This document shows, piece by piece, positions 46,991 through 59,341 of a DNA stretch of 64,000 bases. Numbering within the stretch: the first letter of the stretch is position 1; every line of letters starts with the position of its first letter. A model generated the notes under the pieces. It saw only the letters and a program-made list of their open reading frames with translations, was not told the origin of the DNA and ran no database searches. A program made the translations under genes and the position numbers. Location: assembly GCA_036346205.1 (NCBI GenBank), contig JARFJB010001819.1:4184001-4248000 (forward strand), read 5' to 3'. This DNA comes from Vesta saturnalis. Lineage: Eukaryota > Arthropoda > Insecta > Coleoptera > Lampyridae.

Positions 46991-48531
46991 CAATTTCAAA
47001 TAAAGTAAACGCCAAAAAAGTTCGTCAAAAGGAATCCGAAAAGAGAGTGCTTTAGAACTGAATGTGGAGGGAAACAGATTCTATTCTGCAATTAATTTGA
47101 GATTTTTGCTGACTCGTTGTGTCTGGCGCCTTCAGCGCCGCACTGGCCTAGTCACGCGCTCTTATACAGCGCTGCAGCGAAACGATTAAATAAAAATGTT
47201 TATCTTGTAGAAGATTTTTATACTCACCTATGACCATGTCACCGTGTGTAGGATTATAGTAGAAATGTTTATTGCGTTCTTTGGTAAACCTATTGAAGTA
47301 TAAAAGTTGCTATTACATATGTCACGTGTTATGGGAATGGTTGTTTACGTTTATTGATGGCTTGATGTAGTAAAAAGAATTCAGGGAAATGGTGGTTATT
47401 TTTAGTAGATATCGGATGATCCTTGTATTCGGTAAATTGTTAATTGCTTAGTTTAGTTTTTGGGTGGAAATTGCGTCATTCGAAATTATTTCTTTGTAGC
47501 TAAGATTATTTTATGAAATCATGTAGAGTTGTCGAGTCAAGATAATATAAGAGAGAATTAATGTAGATAAGAAATTGGGTTGAGGCGATTATAGCGGTTG
47601 TAGATGGAGACTAGAGTCGTCGAAAACAGATTGGGTTTCAGACATTTGCGTGTTGCCTGCCGCTGCAAGTTTTTACTGGTGACGTATGTTTTTACTTCGT
47701 ATTCACGGAAATCGTTCGTTTTTTACCGCGCAGACGGTTTGAATGATTTTTTAGGAAGGTGATTTGTTAGGCTTCGTAGAGTTTAGAATGACGAATTCTG
47801 GAGGAGTTGCGAGAAGAGGCAGTCGGTGGCGAACAACGCGTTAAGTAGGTCATGCGCAAGCAAGTATTCGGTGTTAGAACGGTGTTGTTGAATTAAACCG
47901 TTAAGTGCGTGTGTACCTGACTAACGTGTTATGTCATGAAGTTTTAAGGGAGATGTCCCGTTTCGCATTGGCGTATATTTTAGGAAGAGTTTACAGATCA
48001 CATCTTGTTTTGTGTAGTTATGTTTTCCCGGTGCACTAGTATCACCCGAGGGAAAGATAAGCGTGAACTGCTTTATTTAATTTTTAAGTAATTAAGGGGG
48101 TTGGGTTAATGAACTAGTGTTGGTTGACGGATACCAGTTGACCAGACGCAGTAGTTGTGATTATTTGAAGTAACCTTTCACTCCGAGGAACTAACAGAAA
48201 TTCTCCACAGCCACCAGTTTTTGTAGTAGAATTTTGAATATTGTAACTAGGTGAAGGACGGCCGTCGACCGTGCCGAGAGGAGAGGTCGAGTTCTAAGGT
48301 CATGAGCATCGCTTTAATGATTCTATTCATGTATCCTGAATGTGTAACACAAAACTATTTCAGTGCATATTATTACTTTGGTTCATAATAAATATAAACG
48401 TTGCTGCGTGTTATGATTGGAGGGATTAAGGTTAGCCACGCGCCCTGGTTTTCTGAGTGGTCCGTTTTGGCTGCCATTTTTGTTTTTTCGGCCATTTTGT
48501 GGGCGTTGCTGGTCAGCCATTTTTGTAATTG
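46991..48531. other. Intergenic, richer in G and T, nothing recognised
   Basis: The stretch is less AT-rich than its flanks (for example GGCGCCTTCAGCGCC at about 47125 and ACGGCCGTCGACCGT at about 48258) but has no ORF over 60 codons, no tRNA boxes and no paired ends. It may be non-coding transposon sequence. Confidence 0.4.
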
Positions 48532-49370
48532 AAAACTAGAAATTTGAAATAGAATTCTAATAAAGGAGGCTCAATTCTACCTCATAAGACAGCTATAGAG
48601 CTCCTGAACTTGCTCTAGGGTCTTCGCCCCCTTATTTATTGTGGCGGAAAATTTGAAATAGCATTCTAATAAGGGGGCCGAATGCTCTCATAAGGCAGCT
48701 ATACTGCGTCCTAAGCCAAAAAGATGCATTTCAATATTTTTTCGATTTATATATTATGGTTCTTAAGGACCCCAGGTACTGTTTAACTTATTCCCTTAGC
48801 AAAAAAGACGCATTTCAACTCTATAGTGCCTAAGAATTGCTAATAAAATTAGACGCAGCTCAGAAAAATAACCAATCCTAATCCAATTCGACGCATCTCA
48901 ATTTCCCAGGCAAAAAAGACGGTTCTCAAATATGCGCCTTTTTCGATTATGATTTGCGGTAATTCTGAGAGCGGGTCGTACAATACGCGCTTAGATGCGT
49001 CCAAATTAGTTCTGTTAAGAGTTAGTAGGCGCGGTAGTACTTACGAACGAACGGTCGGCTTAGTTTATAACCTATCTTTTATGGCAGTTTAGTAGTAAAG
49101 TCAGCTGTTTGCGAATACGATAGTTTCTATTATCGAGTAGGTAAAAACAATGCTTATATATTATAATAGTTGCAACAAAAGACATATAGGCTACACAGTC
49201 AGCAGGTAAGTAATTGTTTATGATTTTGTTTATTCAAGTACGAGTAGATCCGATTTTCGGCAAGCATAATATGTCTACTTACGCACTGTTAACGGTTCAA
49301 CGTTTTGATTTTGTAAAGCAACCTAATATAAACCAAAAGTCACAACAATCATGTTACCATGACACGTCAA

Positions 49371-49643
49371 TTATTTTAACATTTTTCGTTTGATTGTTTT
49401 CTCTCCTTTTTTCATTTCGACAGTAAAATTACCAGCGAATTCTAGAGAGGTGGTTCGAACAGGACGACCGCAAATATAGAAATGATAAGGATGTGCAGTG
49501 TTATTTATTTTGTTTTTTGTGTTGAATTGGGTTAGTTTGTTCCATTTTAAGCTCCAAAGAGGAGGGACATGATCATATGTTAAGGTTATAATGGGGAGTT
49601 TATGCACGGCACCTATGAGTTCACCTGATTTAAGTTTGTGCAA
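49371..49643 (-). CDS. Open frame of 90 codons, no recognised family
   Basis: This minus-strand frame (LKSGELIGAVHKLPIITLTY, ICGRPVRTTSLEFAGNFTVE) lies in what would be the first intron of the transposon gene on the other strand. The composition is not low-complexity. It could be an exon of a nested fragment or chance. No start or splice signal decides it. Confidence 0.2.
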   Translation of the reverse strand: MHKLKSGELIGAVHKLPIITLTYDHVPPLWSLKWNKLTQFNTKNKINNTAHPYHFYICGRPVRTTSLEFAGNFTVEMKKGEKTIKRKMLK

Positions 49644-49755
49644 TAAGTGTGTATATCACAACAATAATAATAACATAATTAATTTTACCTACAACACCAC
49701 GCTTCTATTATTATAAATGTTTAAAAACTAACACTATACTGTTTTTTCAGACTCA

Positions 49756-51967
49756 ATGGACAGAGCACAAGATCTCGATGAAAAAAACTGCTCATGTTGA
49801 CGCTGAACAAGAAAACTACAAACATTCCAAACCAAGGCCTTAGAAAAAAATAAAAACCATAAGACGTCGGACGATTTAGATTATTATCCCACTGACACTG
49901 GTTCGGAAAATAATACTGATAGCGACACGGCAAGTGAGTGCAGGGAGGGAAAGGAAAATTGCTTTCCTAGTTTAACTGTGAAAAGTAACGATGATGGAAT
50001 CATTGCCGACATTAACTCTGGGAATTCTCTAACGGAAATCGCCTCTGCCACAAGCATACACTTGGAAAGTCCAGTCCTTCTCGATATTTCTAGTTCTTTT
50101 GTGCCAGTTCACTTTGAAACTCTCGAAGTAACAGACTCACGCCCCTTTACGACAGAAGTAAGAAATTCTGAGTTAGAGACTGAATTATTTGAAAGAATTA
50201 CGGAAGCAGCCAAGCCACAACTGATACATGAACCGGTTCAAGACGAGATTGTTACGGATCCTGATGATTTCGTAGATACCGACGGCACTGGAGTAAATAA
50301 TAACGCATCTGTGGTCGAATACACTAAAAAGGGAACAGTTCGAAAAAGAAACAAGTTCGAGTTGTCTGTAAGTTCAAGAAAAAAAGCTAAGCATGAATCA
50401 CTAGCATAAAAGCACTGCTTTAAAGATGGTTGATTGATGTGTGTCAAAGATATCAGAAGAGAGAAGAAAATTTTTGAACAGCGAATTTTGTAAAATGCCA
50501 AATGGTAAAGACAGAAAAACTTTTATTTTACATCATATTTCATCAAGACCTGTGAAACAGAGAACTACCTTACAAAGTGATCTCGGTTATCAAAGAAATA
50601 ATACTTATAACTATACACTTAAGAATGAAACTGGAACATCTGAAAATGTATGCAAAGCCTTTTTTCTGACAACTCTAGGTTTTAATAAACAGTGACAAAG
50701 TTATCCGTACAGCATTACGTAATACTAACAATTCTGTAGTGCCTGTGCGTGAGATGCACGAAGCAACCGCACAATAAAATAGACGTTGAAGTAATTCGTA
50801 ATCATATTGCGTCTTACAACTCTACTATCTCACACTATCGGAGAGAGCATGCACCCCAACGTCTTTACCTTCCTAGTGACCTTACTTTTGCTGCAATACA
50901 TCAGGATTTCCTAGCCAAACCTCCAAATATAAAAATTTCCTATAAAAAGTACCGTGTAGTATCTAAGAAAATGAACATATCGCTAGCAAATCTTGTCACG
51001 AAGAATGGGAAAGTTGTGAAGGGTTTTCTCTACATGATAAAAGTCACACAAAAGACAGTCTGGAAGAAACTTGTGATGTTTGTAGCACTTGGAAAAAATA
51101 TACAGATATAGCAACAAAGTCGCATGAAAGCTACAGAGATGATGGTAACCAACCACGAGAAGCAGGTAAGGTTATGATGTACTGTGCAGACCTTGAAAAA
51201 GTTATTATGCTGCCAATAGTGGAAACGTTTAAAACTGCAATTTTCACAAACAGTCTAACAGTTTACAATGAGAGCTTTGCACCAATTGGCAAAAAAGAAT
51301 AATAGCAAAACGTTTGCCGCTGTTTGGCATGAGGCCTTATTTAAACGAAGTAAAGATGAATTAATAAGCACATTTTACCAATTTTTCCTTACAAAAAGGG
51401 ACTTTGTCAAAATAACTTTATAGCTTGATAATTGCTCTGCGCAAAATAAGAACTGGTCATTCTTCTCATTTTTGGTCTACATTGTTAATTCTGATGAAAT
51501 TAATGCTAATGAAATTGTTAAAAAACAAAGTTGAGCTATCAATGAAAAAGATGGGTAACAAACTATACGATTTTGCAGATTTTGTTCAAGCCGTAAAATT
51601 AGCCTCACGGCAAACTGAAGTTCTGCCAATGGAATTACAGAATTTTTTTATTTGGGAGAATTACAGTTTGCAATACAAACTTAGTCGACTTAATCCCTGG
51701 CTATATGTAAATGAAATGGTCCAAGTATCTCTCCATAGGGGTTCCCATATTATGACACACCGAAATGATTTTGACGGTCCAACAATTCAACTTGATTTTC
51801 TCAGTGCCAAAATTACGAAAAATAAAAAACTGCCCTCTTCAAAAAAACAAAAAGTTCTTGGAATTCCATCCAAAAAGAAAGCGTCAATAATAAACAATCT
51901 CGGTGCAATAATGAAGAACAGGCTTCAGCTATGCCAAGAGCTTCCAGTTTCGCAAGACGATGACTAA
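49756..51967 (+). pseudogene. Protein of the unassigned transposon, DDE-like, broken
   Basis: The reading begins MDRAQDLDEKN after a TTTTTTCAG acceptor; a donor CAGCAGGTAAGT at 49206 suggests an upstream exon. The N-terminal third (49978-50409) is acidic and Ser/Thr-rich, ending RKRNKFELSVSSRKKAKHES. Damaged frames follow, then NHIASYNSTISHYRREHAPQ, RLYLPSDLT, ISYKKYRVVSKKMNIS, CDVCSTWKKYTD, CADLEKVIMLPIVETFK and TVYNESFAPIGKK (51180-51300). Then NCSAQNKNWSFFSFLVYIVN, whose Asp (expected before NCS) is altered, and MKKMGNKLYDFADFVQAVK. The C-terminus is rich in Lys (51810-51967). The ADLEKV...NCSAQNKNW layout suggests an RNase H-fold transposase, but I cannot name the superfamily. Five or more breaks. 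Confidence 0.65.
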
Positions 51968-52840
51968 CATTTTTGTATATATTTTTTTGTAAACTTATGT
52001 TCAACTTAAGTTACTCTCAATAAATATTTTTTCAAAAAGTATGTAATAAATCTGCGTATTTATTCTGTAATAAAAAATATATTATAAATAGATACATGCA
52101 TTACCCTCCTAGACGTATCTCAGATTTGTACTAAAATCCTAAGCCCAACAGGCGCATCTCAGTTTTAATCAAAATACCACAATCTAAAAAATTAAAATTT
52201 CATACCAATTAATGATCCAGGATTTCCTAATTCTGCACAAATCAAAAGTCTTAAAGAAGTTCCAACTATAAGTTGTTCATTACTCATACATATCACTACA
52301 AACAACTGTTGAAAAAATCACAAAAGTTACAAAATAAGAGTGCTGTAGCAAAAAAACCGATAAATCGCAATAACTCGAAAAGTTGAAATATCGAGATGCA
52401 TCTTTTTGGCTTAGGGCGGTAGTATAGGACTCCGGAACTGCTTTCGGGTCTTCGCCCATTTGTCGGTTCTTCGCCCCCTTGCCGGGCCCCTTTGTTTACT
52501 ATGGCGGAAAAACTAGAAATTTGAGATGGTATTCTAATCAGTGAGCTCGCACACTATCTCATAAGGCAACTATAGGCCTCCGGAACTTATTCACAGGTCT
52601 TCGCACCTTGTCGTGCATCATGATTGTTTGTGACGCCATCTACTGAAGTATGTTTAAAACTAATGGATGTTTTCTGTAATAGAGGTTCATTCTAGTCTCA
52701 CCTAGTAGTATATTTTAAAAGTAGACTTAACTGTTACGACGGGGAATTTAAAATAGTATGAGGCCCGCATAGTATCCATAAGAGACCGTTAGGACTCTTA
52801 AACTTGTCACTGCAGTGCCCCCTTGTTTGTTGTGCATTTT

Positions 52841-55800
52841 GTAAAAAGTTAATTGTAGATTTATGTAATAGGGTCTGCTACTGGTTCAGTTTTCAAAGTT
52901 TCGGAAGGCGGTAAAACTTAAAATTGAAAATAGCGTTCTGTAACTAGGGTCTCATGGGAAGTAGGTGTTTCTTGTAATTGATATACAGGTAATAAAAAGG
53001 TAAAAGGTGTTCATAGTTTATTATATGCAAATCAATATTTATAAAGATTAAATCCACAAATGCGTTCCACATTATGTTATTGATTTTAAAAGCGTAACGC
53101 TCATACCTTAACCTAATTAACTAAACAAACGGCCTGAGATCAAGTCTAAAGAATAACAGCTGACGCTATTGCAGAATTGGTTTATGACATCATCCTATAA
53201 GGATAATACATTAAAATTTTTAATAGCATTTTTTGTGAACAATATCAAATAAAATACATATTAAGAATAATAGTCATACCTTAAGACGTGTCTTATTTCT
53301 GCTATTCCAATAACAACTATGTGTTGCAGAATTGTTTATTAAGCTATTTATACCATGTATACACAGACTACTGCTTTTTAAAATAAACAAATAATGAGTA
53401 TACATTAGGATCCTATCAGGCTTCCTGAAAAGATATATCAAAATTTGCACCCATTTAACCCATAATGTATAGCGTCCTCCAGGTACCCTATCTTGAAAAG
53501 TGTAATTTGAACTTATTTGCAATAATGCAAATTCAAGAACAAAACAATCGCTAAGGGATTACTTTACTAACAATAATACCGCTATTACTCAAATTAATTG
53601 CTTGCCTTACATTGACTTTCCTGGAAATAATTAAAACATTAGAATTTATTTACAAGTCTGATATTTAATTACTCGCAAACCTCAAATCTGATCAAAAGAA
53701 TTGGCCGTCTAGTGGTAGCTACAGCGTATTATTTGATTGAGATAGGACTGGATGAGGTTAAGTGTTGCATCATGTGGGACAGGTAAACAATGAAACTACT
53801 CAAATTAGAATTAACGAGCTTTGCGCAATGACGGTTCAACCCGTTAATTTACTAAATTGGGAAAAAAACCACCAAGCAAACCCAATTTATTCATAAATAA
53901 GTAATTGCACAAGTACATTAATAAATCAAATAACAAAAAAACAATAAGATGGTTCAATATATAACAAAACACCATTAGATCCGGTTAAAGTGTGTACAAA
54001 ATTAAGTAACATAAGAAAAAAATGAAAAGCAATTGACTAACTACACATAAACACAATAAAAACAAACAGTGTAATCACGCCCACAATTTTGTCATAAATA
54101 AATCAGACAAAAAATTGTTATGCCAAACATGTGGCCCTATACAACGAATCATGTCGGTCTTTAAGCAAATAAGAAAATAATAATGCAGATTACCGTACAT
54201 ATAAAATATAACAAACGGTAAAATTAAACAGGTAAAATACGATAACTGCAATGCAGTTTAACTACACTTAGACAGGAACAAAAAAAATAGGGAAGGAATT
54301 TACACATCCACAATTGTGTGGTTAGTAAAAGCACAAAATACATACGTACAGTTACAATAAATTACATATAAAGAGAAATTAGTTCGTAGACAAACAATTC
54401 TAAATAAGCCGACTTGATCAAGACACCTTAAAAAAACTCATTAAAACCAAGGGTAAGGTGCAAATAAATCACAACAAAGAGCTCGGTAACCCACCCCACA
54501 AGCTTGAGTAACTATGTTAGAAAATATAGCATCCCGTTCTCCGCTTAGACATTTACACATAAAGAATGGGTTAGTGTTGTAAATCCCGGTCTTGTTTATA
54601 ACAATTTAACCGTGATCTATCGTACCGAGAAAATATTAGTAAACAGTCGACAATGCCAATATATACAAATACAACCAGTAAGGTAGGGGACACTGTACTG
54701 TCTAATTGCGGAGTCCTTTTATTTTAACAGTTTTCAACTTTATGAGTGTGCTTGCGTAATTAAATAGAGAATTCTTGCAAAGCAATTATTGAGTTTTAAT
54801 AGGTTATGTAAGCCTGTAAAATTGTTTACTGCGAGCTTTAATTTACATAAAAATACCTACTTACGTTTGAACATAATCTTTTACTTAACCACCCATTCAC
54901 CAATATTTAACAGTTAAGATACGTCGTTTAAACCCAAGACGATAGCGATTACTTATAGATATATATTGTTTATACGCCCGCTTATTAAAACCCGAATAGT
55001 TAGTTTAGTAAAAGAAAAAACAAATTCGCGGTTTTAGTTTTACTAAAATGTACACGATCAAATATTTATAGCCAGAACGGTTTACAGTGAGGGTTTGTAA
55101 CTAAACAATCAGATCGATCCGACTGAATCAAAATTCCAACCCCAATTGCCGTTTTTACTCCCCAACTTCACCCCCGTTTTTAAAGTTATAAAAAATACGA
55201 AATATTACTACAAGGATTAATTTTTAAAACATGCATTCGTCCGTAACAAACCTTACAGGTCTCGAATTTTCCAGTAACAAACAAATGTGTTTTTGATGTG
55301 CGTTATGTTCTGACGTAATTAACTATTTAACTAGCGACGTTTTTACACCAAGAATGTGCACATAGAAATTTTCAACAATTCGTTACGCTCCTTCAGTAAA
55401 GGGAGTTTCGAGCGGACACCTATTCTCTAGCCCAACATATGTTTTCTTTTTCTTATCAACCCTTACTTAAATATCAGTTTCATACATTCAAATATTTCTT
55501 ATATAAAATAAAATATCCCGAAAAACATTATCAATTACCACTTATTACCATTATATTTAAATCCATTAATTATCTTTTCTTTCGAGGTAACAATTGCGAT
55601 TTGAAAATGTTTATTACAATAATAAAAGTTTCTCGGTCCGCTACCTACACATGCCCAATTTAAAGGATATTTAAAAGAAAACAAAAGCACGGTTTTGATA
55701 TTAAAAGATAAGCAGGATAAAAGTAAAATATATGGTTGATTTTAAATACAATATTATCGTTCAAGAAAATCTCTATAGTAATAAAACGTACTTAATGGGC

Positions 55801-56819
55801 TTTACATAAACAGCTAATTAGGTAGTTATACAAAAAATGAATGAGCGATTTCACACGGCAACGGGCACGGCTGACCAAAATGTTATCCCAAGATATCGCT
55901 TATACCCAGCATCAGCCAAAGTCTTGCAGCCCTCAGTACAAGATGTTGATCGAAACCAGGCAAAGTTACGGTTTTAAACAATATAGCGTTCTAAGCACCG
56001 TTTCTAGCATCAGATTAGGCAGTTTGAGATTATCCTAAATGGGTCATTTACGTCTGAGTTGGTTCTCAACTCGTACAGCTTGTTTCATCTCTAATTTTTA
56101 TAATATACTTCATGTTTTATTTTAACCAATATCAGCGAAGTTATTATTAATAAGTTTACAAGCAAAACCCATAAACAGATTTTATTACTTCCCAATCACT
56201 AAAACGTTAAGTAATATCGGAAACGAGTTTAATATGGTCATCTGAAAATCAGTTTCTATCAAAACATCTTTGATATAGAAACGAGATTTAAAATTCAAGT
56301 CAAAGATATTGATTTGAAACCAACCACTGTCAAAAGGTTCTTAGATTTATAAACAAGTTTCATCACATAAAGTCCTAATTGAAAATGGACAAATGCCTCG
56401 GGGCAAATGAAATCAACGACTTAGACTTGCAACTTTAATCTTCCCCCGATACAGTAAATGTACAACCGCTTCACACAAAATCCTTATTGAAAATGATCAA
56501 ACGCCTGGGTTACATGAAGAGTTCGATAGACAATTAATCGAAGGTAGTGTTTTTAATTAACATCTTATGCAATGTATTTATTCACATACATTGCATCTCT
56601 AATTGATTTGGTTTGCGATATGTATTGTTTATTTACTATTTATAGGTTTTACAGTGCTTGTACTATTACATATTTTATTGGCTACGTCATTCTCTTGAAC
56701 CGGCTGGTGTTACGTTTATTCAGATTCGTCATTGTCGCCCTTCATTGAACGCCATAAATTTCAGATTTCATTTTAAACTGTAACAGTAATTCTTGCAGCA
56801 TCTGTTTTAGTAATGTCTT
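52841..56819. other. Long intergenic stretch, no gene recognised
   Basis: No ORF with a known motif was found. From about 53870 to 54700 the + strand is AC-rich, like 10130-10830. TGGCCGTCTAGTGGTAGC at 53702 resembles a pol III A box and GACGGTTCAACCCGT at 53829 a B box, but they are 130 bp apart. The open frames at 55439 and 55841 have no recognisable content. Confidence 0.4.
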
Positions 56820-57510
56820 CTCGCATTAAAAGAGGTGGAAGGGCTGTAAGAAAAATATTGGAAATGGGTATTGAGGACTTAATAAGGAAACGCCGGAGTA
56901 TATTGTAAGAGAGCAAATGAAAGAGGAAAAAATAAGGGTAGATGCGGGAAGCAGGGCAATAAAGTATGAGGAAGAAATGAGAGAAAGAACAGAAGGTAAA
57001 ATTACATGCATGTGGGAAAGAGATAAAGGAAGGGAGAGTGAAATACTGACAAGATAGTAGAGAAGAATATTGTAAAAGAAACGGGTACGCGAACGAAGAA
57101 GTGGAGAGACTAAGGGAAGAGGGAGAGGGTAAGAGAAGGCATACTAAGAAGACACAGGACGTACAAAAGCAAGAAAGATGGATAAAAATAAAAGAAACAA
57201 AATTTAATGTAAATTGTAGAAAGATTAAAGGAGAAGAGAAAGAAGAAGGAAAAAATGATAGCGAGGTTCAGATGCGGTAATGAAGAGTTGAGAAACAAGT
57301 ACTGGAGAAAATAGGAAGAAAGGAATTGTAGATTATGCGGGAAGGGATCGAGAATATGAGACATATGATAAAAGTGTGTAGGGACATGAGTGTAGAAGAC
57401 ATACTAGAGGAAAAGGGAAGGGAGCGGAGTGGATGGACGAAACTTGCAATAGGAGAAAACAGATAATGGGAGAAGATAGAAAGTGTGAGGTAAACATGTA
57501 AATAGCAAAG
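56820..57510 (+). pseudogene. C-terminal end of a non-LTR reverse transcriptase protein
   Basis: The + strand is very purine-rich here and encodes Lys/Glu/Arg-rich protein. The clear part is RFRCGNEELRNKYWRK, then RNCRLCGKGS, and after a one-base shift ENMRHMIKVC, followed by KLAIGEN. C-x2-C...H-x4-C after a RFRCGNE-type start is the cysteine-rich C-terminal domain of I/R1-type LINE proteins, which often appears with KEKK-rich flanks in insects. No reverse transcriptase palm is present, so it is a 5'-truncated copy. The many minus-strand open frames here are shadows of this low-complexity strand. Confidence 0.7.
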
Positions 57511-57539
57511 CAATTAGAAACTGTAAAATAGAATTATTT

Positions 57540-58019
57540 GCGACATTGTAAAAAAAATGAGCAAATAAGGATATACTACTATCCAACTAGAAAGAGTAGT
57601 TTCTGCAACGAGGGAGGAGAGTTGTTTTTTAATACTTTTTTTCGCCAATCGTTTATTAATAGACCCATTCAATAAACGATTTTGTTTGAAAAATTGAACG
57701 TTAATAGACTACTTTTCGCAATGATTTTAGTATACGTAACATTAGGATGCCAAATATAGTAATCTACATTACAGATTACTAATAAAACTAAATAAACCAC
57801 AAACAAATGTTAAACATTATTACTTATATCTCTAACTACTGGATTGGGCACGATTCAACGGTAATGTATTATAGGGGACGTAACTATCATGATGTACCGT
57901 GAAGGGTGCATCATACGTCAACGGCACCAATTTGCAACATTAGGTTATCACGCAAAAAATTGTAACCTGATCTGTTTTTGTCGTGGGTATACTTTGAGAA
58001 ATCAATTTAACATACCATA
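57540..58019. other. Short spacer, nothing recognised
   Basis: AT-rich, no ORF, no repeat pair. Confidence 0.5.
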
Positions 58020-58640
58020 AAAACCACAGTCGCCTAATTTGTTAATCAACCCAAACAAAACGCAAACGGTACTGTTTAGACAACCTAAATGATCAAAATT
58101 CTCTAGACAAATCTCCAACAACATCAAGCTTGACCTACGCGGACAAAGACTACAACTACAAGACAGAATTATATACCTAGGCATCACGTTCTCTCTGGCA
58201 ACCCGACGATAGCAGCGCTCTGAATAAGATACGCAACCGCGCATCACTATTGAAAATGCTGCGAGGAAACGTCAGAGGTTGTCACCCCAAAACCCTACAA
58301 TACACATACAAAACTTACATCCGACCACTACTCGACTACCGCGCTCCATTGTACGCAACCTTTAAAACCAACCAACTCCAATCCCTCGCTTCCTGCGAAA
58401 GGACAATACTACGCATCATACACAAACTACACCACAGACACCCTAACGAATTAACCGTACATCACGCCAACATTCATTCAGCAACCGACAGACTAATAAC
58501 ACTGCAGACCAAATACACGAATCGCAGGGTAAACGGTGAGACGATCCCTACGAAACAAATATTACAAATAAACAAACACCGACTACCACGAAAATCCCAA
58601 AACCAAATTTAAACGTCTCCCAGCACTCCTACAAAGAGTA
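58020..58640 (+). pseudogene. Non-LTR reverse transcriptase, thumb and C-terminal part
   Basis: Recognisable pieces: INPNKTQTVLFRQ-type text near 58050, LRGQRLQLQDRIIYLGITFS at about 58137 (the YLG box after the palm), SLLKMLRGNVRGCHPKTLQY, TYIRPLLDYRAPLYAT and SCERTILRIIHKLHHRHPNE at 58250-58440. This is the usual end of jockey-type ORF2. The palm with the YADD box is absent, so the copy is 5'-truncated. It continues into a 3' tail (58667-58925) that is repeated downstream. Confidence 0.8.
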
Positions 58641-58666
58641 GACAACCTACCAGAGGAGTTCGAAGA

Positions 58667-59341
58667 ACTTCTCGACACTACTCCTTACATCCTAAGATAA
58701 CATCTACCAATCCTCAAAGAGTAAACGATGACGACCACCGCAATGCAAACGGTCCACTGTACTCATCCTACGATATAAGCCATTACACACTAACCTTAAA
58801 CATGTAAAATATATATCTTTTCCCCACTAAACAAAAACATTGAAATTGTTACCACTTACAATACATACATAAAACACAACACAAACACATAAAACCCAGG
58901 ACTGAAGAGGAGGAGATCCCTAAATTGGCCGAAAATCAAATATGGAAGGAAGCCAGGCAGAAAGAAAAATCCCCGAACAAAGAAGCAAACGATTAAAAAA
59001 AATTATTTACTCTATGCTCTAAGTATCGCGTCGTTACATCATCCTGACTCGCCATTCGCACGAATTACTGCAGTAACCTTCATTACAAACTCCTCGACAC
59101 CAATCTTTACATCCTAAGATAACACCTACGCAATCCTCAAAGAGTAAACGATGACGGCCGCCGCAACGAAAACGGACCACTGTACTCATCCTACGATATA
59201 AGCCATTACACACTAATCTTAAACATGTAAAATATACATTATTTCCCCACAAAACAAAAACATCGAAATTGTTCCCACTTACAATACATAAATAAACACA
59301 ACACAATCACATAAAACCTAGGGCTGAAGAGGAGAAGATCC
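58667..59341 (+). repeat. LINE 3' tail in two direct copies
   Basis: About 258 bp at 58667-58925 (from CTTCTCGACACTA to GAGGAGATCCC) recurs at 59086-59341 (from CTCCTCGACACCA to GAGAAGATCCC). Both contain AGAGTAAACGATGACG, CCACTGTACTCATCCTACGA and GAAATTGTT-CCACTTACAATACAT. They differ by few substitutions. The second has no coding part before it, so it is a separate, shorter insertion of the same LINE or a local duplication. Confidence 0.85.

Larger units (their letters stand above)
48704..52422 (+). mobile_element. DNA transposon of unassigned superfamily, TATA duplication
   Basis: The ends are CTGCGTCCTAAGCCAAAAAG and, on the other strand, CTACCGCCCTAAGCCAAAAA followed by GATGCAT on both sides. 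TATA flanks them (48700-48703 and 52423-52426), and the tandem repeat unit is restored when the element is taken out, which fixes its borders well. Subterminal words of the GACGCAT(C/T)TC type occur at 48723, 48807, 48852, 48890, 52112, 52151 and inverted at 52392. Its length is 3719 bp. It encodes one protein on the + strand. Confidence 0.8.
48532..52840. repeat. Tandem repeat of about 115-130 bp, interrupted by a transposon
   Basis: Units begin AAATTTGAAATAG-ATTCTAAT, contain CTCATAAG(A/G)CAGCTATA and CTCC-GAACT, then GGGTCTTCGCCCCCTT and a TTGTGGCGGAAA-like end. Units: 48532-48647; 48648-48703 continuing at 52423-52506; 52507-52636; and a more diverged one at about 52739-52840. The second unit is split at CTATA by the transposon at 48704-52422. 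Confidence 0.75.

Noticed and set aside
53702..53845. A SINE or tRNA with A and B boxes
   Set aside because: The two boxes are about 130 bp apart and nothing tRNA-like joins them.
56826..57586. Several minus-strand open frames rich in Leu, Ser and Phe
   Set aside because: They are the complement of the purine-rich strand encoding the LINE C-terminus and have low-complexity composition.
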